From assembly GCF_052030545.1 (NCBI RefSeq), contig NZ_JBPDIH010000013.1:1-64000 (forward strand): a DNA stretch of 64,000 bases, written 5' to 3'. Below, one piece after another: positions 35,402-45,600 of the stretch (within the stretch, counting starts at the first letter, position 1; each line of letters opens with the position of its first letter). A model generated the notes under the pieces. The model did no database searches. It was not told the DNA's origin and saw only the letters and a list, made by a program, of their open reading frames with translations. A program made the translations under genes and the position numbers. This DNA comes from CANMXU01 sp052030545. GTDB lineage: Bacteria; Pseudomonadota; Gammaproteobacteria; Enterobacterales; Alteromonadaceae.

Positions 35402-35940
35402 TGCTTACCTTACTTAAAAAAATAATCGCCGTTACGGCACTGTTGTCTTTACCGGTTTCTGCCTCAGCTTCTTTGATCAGCACGGAATTTGACCAAGTCA
35501 GCTATCTTGAAAACGACATAGTGACCATGGATATTTTTATTAATAATGCCAATGCCGATATCGCTTGGCTTGAATTTGATCTTGATTTTGACGATAGCCA
35601 ATTTATGTTCAGTGATTTTACTTTTACTGACCAGGTTATCGCCAATACTTGGTATAGCGATGCGTTTGATTTTATTGGTTTGTCACCATTAACCGTGCAA
35701 GTTGAATTTGCTGATTTATGGCAAGACCAACTAACAAGCTCTTTTAAGTTAGGTAGTGCCACATTTGTCGCACAAATGGACGCAGCACCGACAACCACTA
35801 TTGGCTACTTTGAAACAACCGATAGCAATGGCAATGTAGTTGAAGCACAATCAGCTCAACCGGTACCAGAGCCGGCAAGCTTGGCAATGTTTGCCTTGGC
35901 GTTGTTATTTATGTTGTTACGCGTTAAAAAACAAGCATAA
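35401..35940 (+). CDS. Cohesin-like protein with PEP-CTERM sorting tail
   Basis: This 179-residue protein has a signal peptide (ending LPVSASAS) and a single beta-sandwich domain (about 25-145) with cohesin-style features: a DIVTMDIFINNANADIAWLEFDLDFD segment resembling the paired strands after the N-terminal turn, and SSFKLGSATFVAQ near the end. The C-terminus is a classic PEP-CTERM signal: VPEPASLA, a hydrophobic helix, then RVKKQA. Such tails are cut by an exosortase, which is not in this window. GGAG sits 7 bases before ATG, and TAATG couples it to the dockerin-bearing enzyme. A direct docking partnership is inference. Confidence 0.75.
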   Translation: MLTLLKKIIAVTALLSLPVSASASLISTEFDQVSYLENDIVTMDIFINNANADIAWLEFDLDFDDSQFMFSDFTFTDQVIANTWYSDAFDFIGLSPLTVQVEFADLWQDQLTSSFKLGSATFVAQMDAAPTTTIGYFETTDSNGNVVEAQSAQPVPEPASLAMFALALLFMLLRVKKQA

Positions 35941-36030
35941 CTATCAAACCATTAACTGCCAAAAAATTAGCTGGCTGCACGAGCTTATTTCGGCTTCGCT
36001 AAGTCGAAAACCTAGTCAACAGCAATCAAT

Positions 36031-36067
36031 AAAAACCTCAATACTGGCAAAGTATTGAGGTTTTTTT
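36031..36067 (+). terminator. Rho-independent terminator ending the carrageenan locus
   Basis: CCTCAATACT (36036-36045) pairs perfectly with AGTATTGAGG (36051-36060) around GGCAA, with five A before and seven T after. It marks the end of the dockerin/cohesin transcript. Confidence 0.88.
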
Positions 36068-36153
36068 ATGCTAAATAGCTAGAAAAACTCACCAATAGCG
36101 TAATTTTTGTTATAAGCTACTAGCCCTTAATCACCGACTAATTGCCAAGTACT

Positions 36154-37536
36154 ATGATCACCATTAAACAGCTGCAACATCCTCATTTAGCCATTAGCGA
36201 ATGGCAAGTTTTAGCCAACGAACATTGGTGTATTTTAGGGAGAAATGGTTCAGGCAAACAGTACATAGATCAGCTGTTGTTGGGTGAATTAACCAATATT
36301 CAAGCAGAAACCTTATCCTTGCCACCTGCTGAAAAAGTACGTTTAGTATCGTTTGAAGCGCAACAAGCGGTTTTTGAACATGAATTAAAAATGGATCGCA
36401 CTAACGAACTTAACCAAGCAGATATAGGTCGACAGGTTAAAGATTTTTTACCTGCTGATAAACTTGATCATCCACTCATTAAAAAACTGCACTTAGAACA
36501 TAAGTTAACCACTGGTTATCGCCAGCTAAGTACGGGCGAAAGTCGCAAGGTGTTAATTCTAGAGGCGATATTTTCAGGCTGTGAATTATTAATTTGTGAT
36601 AACCCTTTTGACAGTTTAGACGTTGCCTCATGCCAAGCGTTGTCAGACACCTTACATACCATTTCAAACCAAGGTATTAATATTTTATTGCTGTTAAGCA
36701 ACCGCCAAGACATTCCTACTTGGTGTGACAAAATCGCTTTTATTGAACGTAATAAACTGTCCACATTAGGTGATTTGTCGTGTGCTGATACCCAAAAAGC
36801 CATTGATGAATTGTTATCGCCAGTGCCGTTTGATGCTAGCCAGTGGCCCGATGCACCTGAAGATGCCGAGCAAGAATTGCCTGCAAATTTAGTCGAAATG
36901 AATAACTGCACCGTCACGTACAACAACAAAGCAGCACTCAAAGATTTTTCATTAACCATTACGCCGCAACAACATACCTTGATCACGGGTCCTAATGGCT
37001 CAGGAAAATCGACCCTTGTTCAGTTGATCACTGGTGACTGCACGCAATGTTATAGCAACGACGTGAACATATTTGGCTATCAACGTGGCAGTGGTGAAAG
37101 CATATGGCAATTGAAAAAAAGCATGGGCATTGTCAGCTCAGAAATGCATCGCGCGTATCGCGTAAATTGCAATGCCTTAACCGTAGTTGCGTCAGGGTTT
37201 AGCGACTCAATTGGTATTTACAGTGAAATTAGCCAACAAGACGTCGACATTGCCAAACAATGGTTAGCTATGGTGGGTATGGCAGAGCAAGCTAATTGCT
37301 TGTTCCAACAATTAAGTTATGGTGAACAACGACTAATACTTATTGCGCGCGCGTTAGTGAAAGCGCCGTGGTTATTATTACTTGATGAACCAACACAAGG
37401 GTTAGATGAATTAAATCGCCATCGCGTACTTAACTTTTTAGAAAAAATAGCGGCAAGTCAACACAGTACTATTGTTTTGGTTAGCCACAGAAGTGATGAA
37501 TATTTACCGCTATTTAAGCAACATGTTCAATTATAA
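36154..37536 (+). CDS. modF: ModF-like duplicated ABC ATPase
   Basis: This 460-residue cytoplasmic protein has two ABC ATPase domains and no membrane part, as in ModF. The second domain (about 240-460) is canonical: Walker A GPNGSGKST, signature LSYGEQ, Walker B LLLLDEP. The first (about 1-215) is degenerate: GRNGSGKQY lacks the Ser/Thr after lysine and its Walker B reads LLICDNP, without the catalytic glutamate. ModF is linked to molybdate uptake genes in E. coli, but none lie here, and its role is poorly defined. ATG 36154 is preferred over the TTG 12 bases upstream. Confidence 0.75.
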   Translation: MITIKQLQHPHLAISEWQVLANEHWCILGRNGSGKQYIDQLLLGELTNIQAETLSLPPAEKVRLVSFEAQQAVFEHELKMDRTNELNQADIGRQVKDFLPADKLDHPLIKKLHLEHKLTTGYRQLSTGESRKVLILEAIFSGCELLICDNPFDSLDVASCQALSDTLHTISNQGINILLLLSNRQDIPTWCDKIAFIERNKLSTLGDLSCADTQKAIDELLSPVPFDASQWPDAPEDAEQELPANLVEMNNCTVTYNNKAALKDFSLTITPQQHTLITGPNGSGKSTLVQLITGDCTQCYSNDVNIFGYQRGSGESIWQLKKSMGIVSSEMHRAYRVNCNALTVVASGFSDSIGIYSEISQQDVDIAKQWLAMVGMAEQANCLFQQLSYGEQRLILIARALVKAPWLLLLDEPTQGLDELNRHRVLNFLEKIAASQHSTIVLVSHRSDEYLPLFKQHVQL

Positions 37537-37583
37537 CAAAGTAGTTTGAGCTAAGTAGGTTTAGTCAATTAGGTTTGGCTAGC

Positions 37584-37610
37584 TAGGCTTAGCAAATTGA
37601 GCTAAGCCTA
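37584..37610. terminator. Hairpin between convergent modF-like gene and ppc
   Basis: TAGGCTTAGC (37584-37593) pairs perfectly with GCTAAGCCTA (37601-37610) around AAATTGA. No strong T-run follows on either strand. The surrounding 80 bp repeats CTAAG/TAGG words. It is a plausible weak bidirectional terminator. Confidence 0.5.
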
Positions 37611-37628
37611 AACTAAGTCAGCAAAAAA

Positions 37629-40190
37629 TTAACCGGTATTACGCATACCCGTTGCAACACCTGTCATGGTCACCATTAATAATTGCTCACAACTAGAGGC
37701 CTTATCTTGGCAACGAAGACGTTTAAGGGCTTCTATTTGTAGTAAGTGTAGTGGTAGCAAGTACGGCTGACGCAACTGAAACGAGGTACGATTCCACTGG
37801 TCACTTTCTAACGACTCGGTTTGCCCAAGCAGTTGCAGCACCTTCTCTTTGTCTTTAACTAACTGCGATCTAAGTTCAGTACCTAAGCTTTGCAACTCTG
37901 CGCTCACTAAGGTGTTGTCGTAAAGTTGAGATATAACCGGATCCGCTTTTAAATACACCATTTCGGTTAACGAAATTCTAGCGCGAAAATACGACCAGTT
38001 TTCCAACATGTCTTTGATCACGCTACTTTGCTGCTCTCCAATTTCAGCCAGTGCTTGACCAAAACCTAACCAACTTGGCACCACCAAGCGATTTTGACTC
38101 CAAGCAAAAATCCAAGGAATAGCACGAAGTGATTCAATACCACCATCAGACTTACGCTTGCTTGGTCTTGAACCTAAGGGCAAAGACGATAATTCCTGCT
38201 CTGGCGTAGCTTGACGGAAATAAGTAACAAAGTCTTGTTGATGACAAACATAGTCTCGATAAATTTCACAACTACGCGCCGCCATTTCGTCCATCAGCGC
38301 GCGCCATTGTGGTTTTGGCGCCGCTTGTGGTTTTACTAATCGCGCTAAAATTGCGCTGGCATATAAATGCAAACTGCGCACAGCTAAGTTAGGTAAACCA
38401 AATTTAAAGCGTATGGTTTCACCTTGCTCGGTTACCCGCAAACCACCGTCTAAAGTACCCGGTGGTTGAGATGCAATCGCAGCATGTGCTGGTCCGCCGC
38501 CACGACCGATAGTACCACCACGACCGTGGAATAGTTTTAAAGTGGTTTTATGTTTTTCTGCAATAGCCACTAAGCTTTCTTGTGCTTGATATTGCGCCCA
38601 TGCCGCTGCTAAAACGCCGGCATCTTTAGCAGAGTCGCTGTAACCTATCATGACATGCTGAGCACCACGTGCTCGAGTTTTATACGCCTTATTGGCAAGT
38701 AGAACATCGATAACATCAGCAGCATTGTTTAAATCATCTAGGGTTTCAAATAATGGCGCAATTGGCATGTCCCAAGTAATGCCTGTCGCCTTCATTAATA
38801 GATTTACCGCAAGCACGTCACTTTCACGACTCGCCATTGAAATAATATAAATACCTAAGACTTCTTTAGGCTGCTTAGCAATAAAACTAAACGTATCGAG
38901 CACTTCTTGGGTTTGTTCACTCCAGTTGTGCTCTGGCAATAGCGGGCGAGGATTGTCAATTTCTTGCTGTAAAAATTGACAACGTTGCTGCTCACTCCAA
39001 GTTAGATAGTCGCCTAAGCCAAGTGTGGCAACAATTTCAGCGATGGTTTGATCATGAAATTCACTGTGCTGGCGAACATCAAGCTTAACCAATGAAATAC
39101 CAAAGCAATGTACTTTACGGATCACATCAAGCAATAACGAATTCGCACTGCGGGTTAAGCCAACGGCAAGTAGACTATCGCGACACTGGTAAAGCGGTGT
39201 AAGCAACTCGTCTGGACTTGCTAATGCACCTTGGCACTCGCCTTCACTTAACAGCGCAATACTATGACGAAGCTTTTTAATGACTTGCTTCAAGATGCAG
39301 CGATATGGACCAACATTATCAACATCTTCTGCTAAAAGCTGGTCTGTTGCTTTGTGCATCGACAATTCTAAATAGAGATTTTTGAAATCGGTAAGATAAA
39401 GTTCCGCTGCCATTAAGCGCGCATTAATAATGGCTTGCTGACTTAATTTTGCCGTCACAAATGGGTTGCCGTCGCGATCGCCTGCCATCCAACTCGCCAT
39501 GGTGATTGGTGTTGCTGATAACGGCAGTGGTTTGTTGGTAATTTTCTGACAAAGTTGGTCAAGTTCACGAACAAAAGTTGGCACCGCAAACCATAAGCTG
39601 TCACTAATCGCATTTAAACCCCAACGCGACTCGTCAAGCGGTGTAGGGCGTTGATGGCGAATTTCGTCGGTATTCCACGCTTGCTCAATAAGCTCTTCGA
39701 TACGCGGATTTAATTCGGCGTCGCTATTGACCAATTGCTCGGCAATTTCATGATATTTATGAATAAAAGTGCGACGATTTACTTCGGTCGGATGAGCAGT
39801 TAATACTAACTCAATATGTAATTTATCAATGGCTTGCGCAAACGATGTTGGGTCAACATCACCTAGTTTTTCTTGCAGCGACTCCAATGGGTGCGGCAAA
39901 TCTAACTCAGCTAAGCCTTGTTCACTAATGGTGTGTTGCTGCTCAGCAATATTAGCTAAATTTAAAAACTGACTAAAAGCACGCGCGTAAATCAACAATT
40001 TATCGTTATCGCACTGTGCAAACAATTGCTGAAGTTGTTCAACCGCTTTATTTTCGCCGGCGACACCGTCTTTGGCTAATAGCCTGACATGCTCAACATT
40101 ATCAAGCCAATCTTGGCCTTTTTCATCAGCAATGGTTTGTCCGAGTACTGCACCTAAGGCACGAATATTCTGCGAGATAGTTTCTAACAT
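37629..40190 (-). CDS. ppc: Phosphoenolpyruvate carboxylase
   Basis: This 853-residue enzyme carboxylates phosphoenolpyruvate to oxaloacetate to refill the TCA cycle. Catalytic segments are VLTAHPTEVNRRTF (the essential histidine), GSRPSKRKSDGGIESLRAIPWIFAWSQNR, FHGRGGTIGRGGGP and the C-terminal MTGVATGMRNTG. Length is near the usual 870-880. It is a monocistronic housekeeping gene, unrelated to the carrageenan genes. Confidence 0.97.
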   Translation of the reverse strand: MLETISQNIRALGAVLGQTIADEKGQDWLDNVEHVRLLAKDGVAGENKAVEQLQQLFAQCDNDKLLIYARAFSQFLNLANIAEQQHTISEQGLAELDLPHPLESLQEKLGDVDPTSFAQAIDKLHIELVLTAHPTEVNRRTFIHKYHEIAEQLVNSDAELNPRIEELIEQAWNTDEIRHQRPTPLDESRWGLNAISDSLWFAVPTFVRELDQLCQKITNKPLPLSATPITMASWMAGDRDGNPFVTAKLSQQAIINARLMAAELYLTDFKNLYLELSMHKATDQLLAEDVDNVGPYRCILKQVIKKLRHSIALLSEGECQGALASPDELLTPLYQCRDSLLAVGLTRSANSLLLDVIRKVHCFGISLVKLDVRQHSEFHDQTIAEIVATLGLGDYLTWSEQQRCQFLQQEIDNPRPLLPEHNWSEQTQEVLDTFSFIAKQPKEVLGIYIISMASRESDVLAVNLLMKATGITWDMPIAPLFETLDDLNNAADVIDVLLANKAYKTRARGAQHVMIGYSDSAKDAGVLAAAWAQYQAQESLVAIAEKHKTTLKLFHGRGGTIGRGGGPAHAAIASQPPGTLDGGLRVTEQGETIRFKFGLPNLAVRSLHLYASAILARLVKPQAAPKPQWRALMDEMAARSCEIYRDYVCHQQDFVTYFRQATPEQELSSLPLGSRPSKRKSDGGIESLRAIPWIFAWSQNRLVVPSWLGFGQALAEIGEQQSSVIKDMLENWSYFRARISLTEMVYLKADPVISQLYDNTLVSAELQSLGTELRSQLVKDKEKVLQLLGQTESLESDQWNRTSFQLRQPYLLPLHLLQIEALKRLRCQDKASSCEQLLMVTMTGVATGMRNTG

Positions 40191-40534
40191 ACTTAGCCTC
40201 TAACTATTGGTTATAGTTGCTCCAACAGGCAAAACTCATTGCTTGTTGGTAAACCCTTTCTTTAATCATAGGTTAGAAGTTAACGGTTTTTAAATAAGGG
40301 TCAACTAGTGAAATATTACATCCGTACTTTCATTCTCTTTTTCGTTATCTCCTTTACTCGCGTTTTTATTCGCTCTTAATTATGTCTTTTGCTTAAAGCT
40401 TTCATACCAATTTGATTTAATACATGTTCACCACGCGCAAAAGCGACAATTATGCTATATTGCCGCTTTTACGCTTGTTAATAATGCCAATAAATTAATT
40501 CAAAAAGTAGTTCACGAAAATAAGATCAAAAATT
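40191..40534. other. Intergenic region between ppc and the HemF-like gene, with a solo repeat end
   Basis: No gene is supported in this 344-bp divergent gap. Bases 40404-40432 resemble the left end of the inverted-repeat element at 57092 (shared ATACCAATTTGATT, then a similar AATA-ATG-TC pattern), but no matching right end follows. An imperfect inverted repeat of about 11 bp around GCGCAAAAGCG and CGCTTTTACGC (near 40436-40475) precedes the HemF-like gene. Confidence 0.5.
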
Positions 40535-41515
40535 ATGAGAGTAGCAGCCAATTCCGCCAGTGCCCAATCAGCATTAACCGAGCTAAGTCATTTACAAAAA
40601 TATTTTGTTGAGCAATTACAAAAAGCCGCAGAAATCGCCAATAAGCCCACCGCTTTTAGCACATTCGAATGGCTACGCGATGAAGGTAAACACGGTGGTG
40701 GCCAACGATTTGGTGCGCAAGAAAATGGCTTATTTAATCGCGCCTCGGTGAATGTTTCGCAAATTCAGTATCAAGACATGCCGGAAAAAGCCTTTTCATC
40801 AGCCACTGCGCTATCAACCATTATTCACCCTGAACATCCTTTAGCGCCATCGATGCATATGCATATTAGTTGGACTGAGCTAAAAAATGGCAAAAGCTAT
40901 TGGCGCATTATGGCGGATTTAAACCCGTCGATAGAAGATAAAGCCGATACCGATCAGTTTTTAGCGATGCTAACACAAGCTGCCGGTCCACATTTACAGA
41001 GCGGGCTTGAACAAGGCGAAGCATATTTTTACATTCCAGCACTGAACAAGCATCGCGGTGTTTGTCATTTCTATTTAGAAGGTTTTGTCGGCGACCAAAA
41101 TACGCCCGAAAATTATGCCATTGAGTTTGGTAGGCAAACCATAGATTGCTACATCGATATTCTAACCAAGAAAACTCGCGCTGTTGCACCTGCAACTGCG
41201 ATACAAAAACAGCAACAACTTGATTATCACACTTTATACTTTTTCCAAGTATTAACTTTAGATAAAGGCACTACCGCTGGCCTATTAATTCACGATCAAA
41301 ACGATATTGGCACCTTAGCCTCACTACCTTCACACATTAATCGTGATCTACTGCAAACTTGGGCAAACAATTCTGAGCTAGAATTGCAGCAATTATTAAT
41401 TCGCTTATTAGACGTGGTGCCAAAGCAAGCAGTTGCAGAAATTACTCTTGAAGTAAAAACCCAAATTGCCCAAGCACTGCGCCAGCATTACCAAGAATTA
41501 GCTAAGGCTAAATAG
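40535..41515 (+). CDS. Divergent HemF-like protein (oxygen-dependent coproporphyrinogen III oxidase family)
   Basis: This 326-residue cytoplasmic protein has a HemF-like layout: GKHGGGQRFGAQENGLFNRASVNVSQI matches the GGG-(S/R)-x-V-x-x-G-x-x-F-E-K-A-G-V-N segment, APSMHMHISWTE the P-T-x-H-x-N-x-R segment, and RGVCHFYLEGF the RGIGGxFFDD segment. Several canonical residues differ, including the H-M-H in place of H-x-N. Canonical HemF decarboxylates coproporphyrinogen III to protoporphyrinogen IX. Whether this variant does so is uncertain. The YitT-like gene follows after 12 bp. Confidence 0.6.
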   Translation: MRVAANSASAQSALTELSHLQKYFVEQLQKAAEIANKPTAFSTFEWLRDEGKHGGGQRFGAQENGLFNRASVNVSQIQYQDMPEKAFSSATALSTIIHPEHPLAPSMHMHISWTELKNGKSYWRIMADLNPSIEDKADTDQFLAMLTQAAGPHLQSGLEQGEAYFYIPALNKHRGVCHFYLEGFVGDQNTPENYAIEFGRQTIDCYIDILTKKTRAVAPATAIQKQQQLDYHTLYFFQVLTLDKGTTAGLLIHDQNDIGTLASLPSHINRDLLQTWANNSELELQQLLIRLLDVVPKQAVAEITLEVKTQIAQALRQHYQELAKAK

Positions 41516-41527
41516 ATCCCCAATACT

Positions 41528-42376
41528 ATGCAAACACCGTTATTGCCATTAATTAAAAACTTGTTGTTAATTACCACAGGCTCAGCTTTTTTAGCTTTTA
41601 GTATGAGCTTTTTTTTAATACCTGCACAAATTGCGACTGGCGGCACGCCGGGCATGTCGATTCTAATTCACTACATTAGTGATGTCCCCGTTGCTGCTGC
41701 AATGATCATCGTTAATGTACCTATGCTACTCGCCGGTTTTAAATTTATCGACATAGGTTTTGCGCTGCGTACGGTATTTTCAATCGCCGTGACCTCGCTA
41801 TTAATTGCGCTGTTACCGCGTTATTTTGACTTTATTGGCGTCGATAATCTGATCTTGTCTGCGTTATATGGTGGCATTTGTTTAGGCGCTGGCATTGGCT
41901 TAATTTTAAAAGGCCAAGCATCGGCAGGCGGCACAACCATCATTGCCAAAATCGTCTCGCACTATACTCCCGTTAAACCTGCTCAAGCAATTTTAGCATT
42001 GGATATGTTGGTGATTATTGCTATCGCAATTATATATCAAAACATAGAGTTAGCGCTGTGGAGTTTGCTAAGTATTTACGTAACCTCAAAAACAATTGAT
42101 AAAGTACTGAGCGGCAGTCCAATTCAGAAAATTGTCCATATTGTTTCAGATAATGCCAAAGGCATTGGCAGCGGAATTACCCAAGAGTTAGGGCGCAGTG
42201 GCAGTATTTTAAATGCCAGCAACTTAGCTGAAGATAAAAACAAAAAAATATTGTTTGTTGTTGTCGGGTCGCGTGAAATTCCACGCTTGAAAAACATCAT
42301 CGATCAGCATGATGAAAATGCCTTAGTGATCATTATGAACGCCTCTGAAATGATGGGTTCGAGTCAGTTAAATTAA
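41528..42376 (+). CDS. YitT-family membrane protein (DUF161/DUF2179)
   Basis: This 282-residue inner-membrane protein has five or six hydrophobic helices in the first 200 residues, with the family segment IATGGTPGMSILIHY and GQASAGGTTIIAKI. A cytoplasmic C-terminal DUF2179 domain follows (about 200-275: KIVHIVSDNAKGIGSGITQELGRSGSILNA, LKNIIDQHDENALVIIMNASEMMG). The family's function is not established. It is probably co-transcribed with the HemF-like gene. Confidence 0.85.
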   Translation: MQTPLLPLIKNLLLITTGSAFLAFSMSFFLIPAQIATGGTPGMSILIHYISDVPVAAAMIIVNVPMLLAGFKFIDIGFALRTVFSIAVTSLLIALLPRYFDFIGVDNLILSALYGGICLGAGIGLILKGQASAGGTTIIAKIVSHYTPVKPAQAILALDMLVIIAIAIIYQNIELALWSLLSIYVTSKTIDKVLSGSPIQKIVHIVSDNAKGIGSGITQELGRSGSILNASNLAEDKNKKILFVVVGSREIPRLKNIIDQHDENALVIIMNASEMMGSSQLN

Positions 42377-42441
42377 AAGTAATATTATATCAAGATAAAA
42401 ACGAAAGGTAGTAATCAACCTTTTTAGCAAGTCAAAAAATT

Positions 42442-42475
42442 AGAACTGTGCATAACCTAGCAGTTCTTTATTTTA
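42442..42475 (+). terminator. Possible terminator after the YitT-family gene
   Basis: AGAACTG (42442-42448) pairs with CAGTTCT (42461-42467) around a 12-nt loop, followed by TTATTTT. It is the only terminator-like structure in the 238-bp gap before the giant lipoprotein gene; the rest of the gap is AT-rich and holds no gene. Confidence 0.4.
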
Positions 42476-42614
42476 GTAAAATCAAATCACCTTTCACTTA
42501 ACACCAAAAGATTTTTATTAATTGTAAATACATATTTTACATATGTTTTTTGACTAATATTGCACCATAATGCAAAATACAATTAATTACATTTTCATAT
42601 AACAAGGAAGTATT

Positions 42615-45600
42615 ATGCCAATAAAAAAGCTGGCTCAGCTCTTATTTATATTTTTTTTAACAGCGTGTGGGGGTGGGGGTTCTGAAAGTTCTCCTAGCGA
42701 CACTCCAACGACACCAGATCCAATCTATGGAACAAATAAAAGTATAAAAACTAGTCAATCAATTCTACCTGCAAGTACAAACTGCCCTTATGGTGGAATT
42801 ATTGTGCATTCAGGTATTGATCAAAATGACAATAATAAACTAGATAGTAATGAAATTACAGGAAGCCAAGATGTATGTCATGGTTCAGCAAGCTTAGTTG
42901 ATATTATTGATGAGCCTGAAGGTGAACACTGTAAGAATGGTGGCATTAAATTAATTACCGGCGTTGATACAAATGCCAATGGTTTACTTGATCAAAATGA
43001 ATACTACAGCACTCGCTATATTTGTCATGGCACAAATGGCGAAATACAAGAGCAAGTTGAAACAGTTAGCTTATCAGGTAAAGGCACATTATCAGGTAAA
43101 ATATCCATTGATTTATTTTCAATCCCAAAAGGAAAATCCGCGAAGCATATCTCGACATTAAGTGAAAATAAGGCAGATACTCAGGCTGTTCTGGTTTCAG
43201 AATGCACAGGAGCCGACTTACCCGCTGAAGAAGTTCAAATAGAGAACACTGAAGTTGATTCTGAAACGGTACAATTAGAAGAGCCTGTAACTCATCCCAT
43301 AGAGCTTGAATTATCTACTGATGGTAGCTTTACCACTGACGTTCCTGCATGCGATAACTATTCAATAATAGTTGTGAATAGCGAAACAAATGAGGGAGTT
43401 AAAGTTGATGATATTTCGGTTACACCTGATGAAGAAACTAACATAACGGATATAAATGAAGAAGATTTACTACCAAATTCAAATGTTACAGCTCAGTATA
43501 TTTCTTCAATTACCAATGAACCTATTGAAAATGCTTTAGTGACTTTACAACCATTGGGGTTAACAGTTATTACCGATGAGAATGGTGTAGCTACCTTTAC
43601 AGGCTTTCCAGCTGGAGAGTATTCTCTCGCTATAGAGCATACAAGCTATATCAGTAAACTAACCAGCTTTATCATTGATTCAGATACAACTTTAGACCTT
43701 AAAACTATTGTTCTTCATAACGAAAAAGGTAGTTTAATTGGCCAAGTTAAAGCGAATGGTCTAGAAAACAATAGCAATTTTGTTGTATATGCTAAAGCAG
43801 CTGATGGCTCTACCTTCACTGCTATTACCAACACATCTGGTCGTTACAAATTTTCAGGTATCCCCGTTGGTGAAGGCTACAGTGTTATCGTTGCCAACAA
43901 TGACTTTAAAGCTTCTAAAATAGATAATATAAAGGTTACCAATGGTCAAACAACACTGGTAAATCAAATTCTCTTACAGCCAATAGTTAATCAAGAGTCC
44001 GGTGTCATAGGTTTCATTAACCTGTCTGATCAAGCAGGAGAGCTTACGCATGCTGGTGTAATAATTTCAATAGAAGGCACTGACAAAGAAGCTATTTCTG
44101 CCAGAGACGGTTCTTTTGTCATTAACGGCTTACCTGCTGGTAGTTATCAAGTTAATTATATTCATGCTAATTATGGCCAGCTAAGTAGTGAAATCACCTT
44201 AACTCCGGCAACCAACTTAGTTTTAGAGACTGCATATTTACAAAGCTATACGGGTGATTACTCAGGTCAACTTGTTGATGAAAATGACACCCCTTTTGCT
44301 GGCGTTTCAGTATTATTATCTCCTATAGGTTTGACTACGATAACCGATGAGCAAGGACATTTCGTTTTCAATAGTGTACCTATTGGTGAGTTTACTCTAA
44401 AAATTAGCAATGATGGTTACCAAAATTTTGAACAAGAAGTATCAATAACACAAGATACACAATCAAATAATGAACCCTACAAACTAGAGCCACACTTCTT
44501 TAATGGGCATATAACTGCAGAAGGAGAAATTTTAGCTAATGCTTCTATAGTATTGAGCGGCGGAAAATTATTAGGGCAAGTAACAACGACAACAAACTCG
44601 GATGGTGAGTTTATTTTTCGTGCTCTACCTGTTGGAAATTATCAATTGTCTGCTTCAGCTGACGGCTACGACAATCAAATAATCAATTTTACTTTAGCTA
44701 ACAATGAAAATTACACGTTACCTTACTCAGTAGATCTGCAACGCCAATATGGTTATCTCTCAGGTGTGGTTTCACTAAAAGATAATGCTGATAATTCAAA
44801 TATTACGGTGAATATTCCAACCTTATCAGCCCCTATTCAAACCGACTATAATGGCTTCTGGCAAGTTAGTTTACCAACAGGTACTTATACCCAAGGTATT
44901 CAATATGCAAAAGATGACTATATTAGTAAAAGCTTATCATCAAGCTTTGTCGTTTTAGCGAATCAAACTGTTAACGTAGCTTTTTCAGAGCTAGAAAAAG
45001 AAGTTGGTTCAATATCTGGCGTGGTAAATTACCAAGGAAACCCAGTGTCTGAAGCTGTTGTTTCAATCGTTGGTACTAATTTACAAGTTTTAACTAATAA
45101 CCAAGGTCACTTCAGTTTAGATAGTATAGCTGTAGGTAATGTTGACCTTAACGTAAGCAAAGTTGGCTTTATCAGTCAATTTCATCAAGTCGAGGTAATT
45201 CAAAATACAAATACCCCTCTAGAAATGACTGAGCTGATAGCAAGATCAGTAACTGGTCACGTTCTAGCAAGTGGAGATGAGGTGTCGGCTGTGCAAGTCA
45301 GCTTAGTCGGTACACAAGGTACTTTAATTGCGCAAACTGACGACCAAGGACACTTTAGTTTAGCTCCAGTTGCCACCGGTAATTTTCAAATACAACTCGT
45401 TAAATCAGGTTATGTATCACAAACATCACAATTAATTATTCCAGATGTTGAAACTTACGCAATCCCTTACGATTTTTCTTTAGCGCAACTGCAAGGTACG
45501 ATCAAAGGTTCTGCGTCCTTAGAAAAACAAGTAAATCATGCTGGTATATCAGTTTTAGTGAACGGTACTGAATATCAGTCATTTACAGATGCGACAGGGC

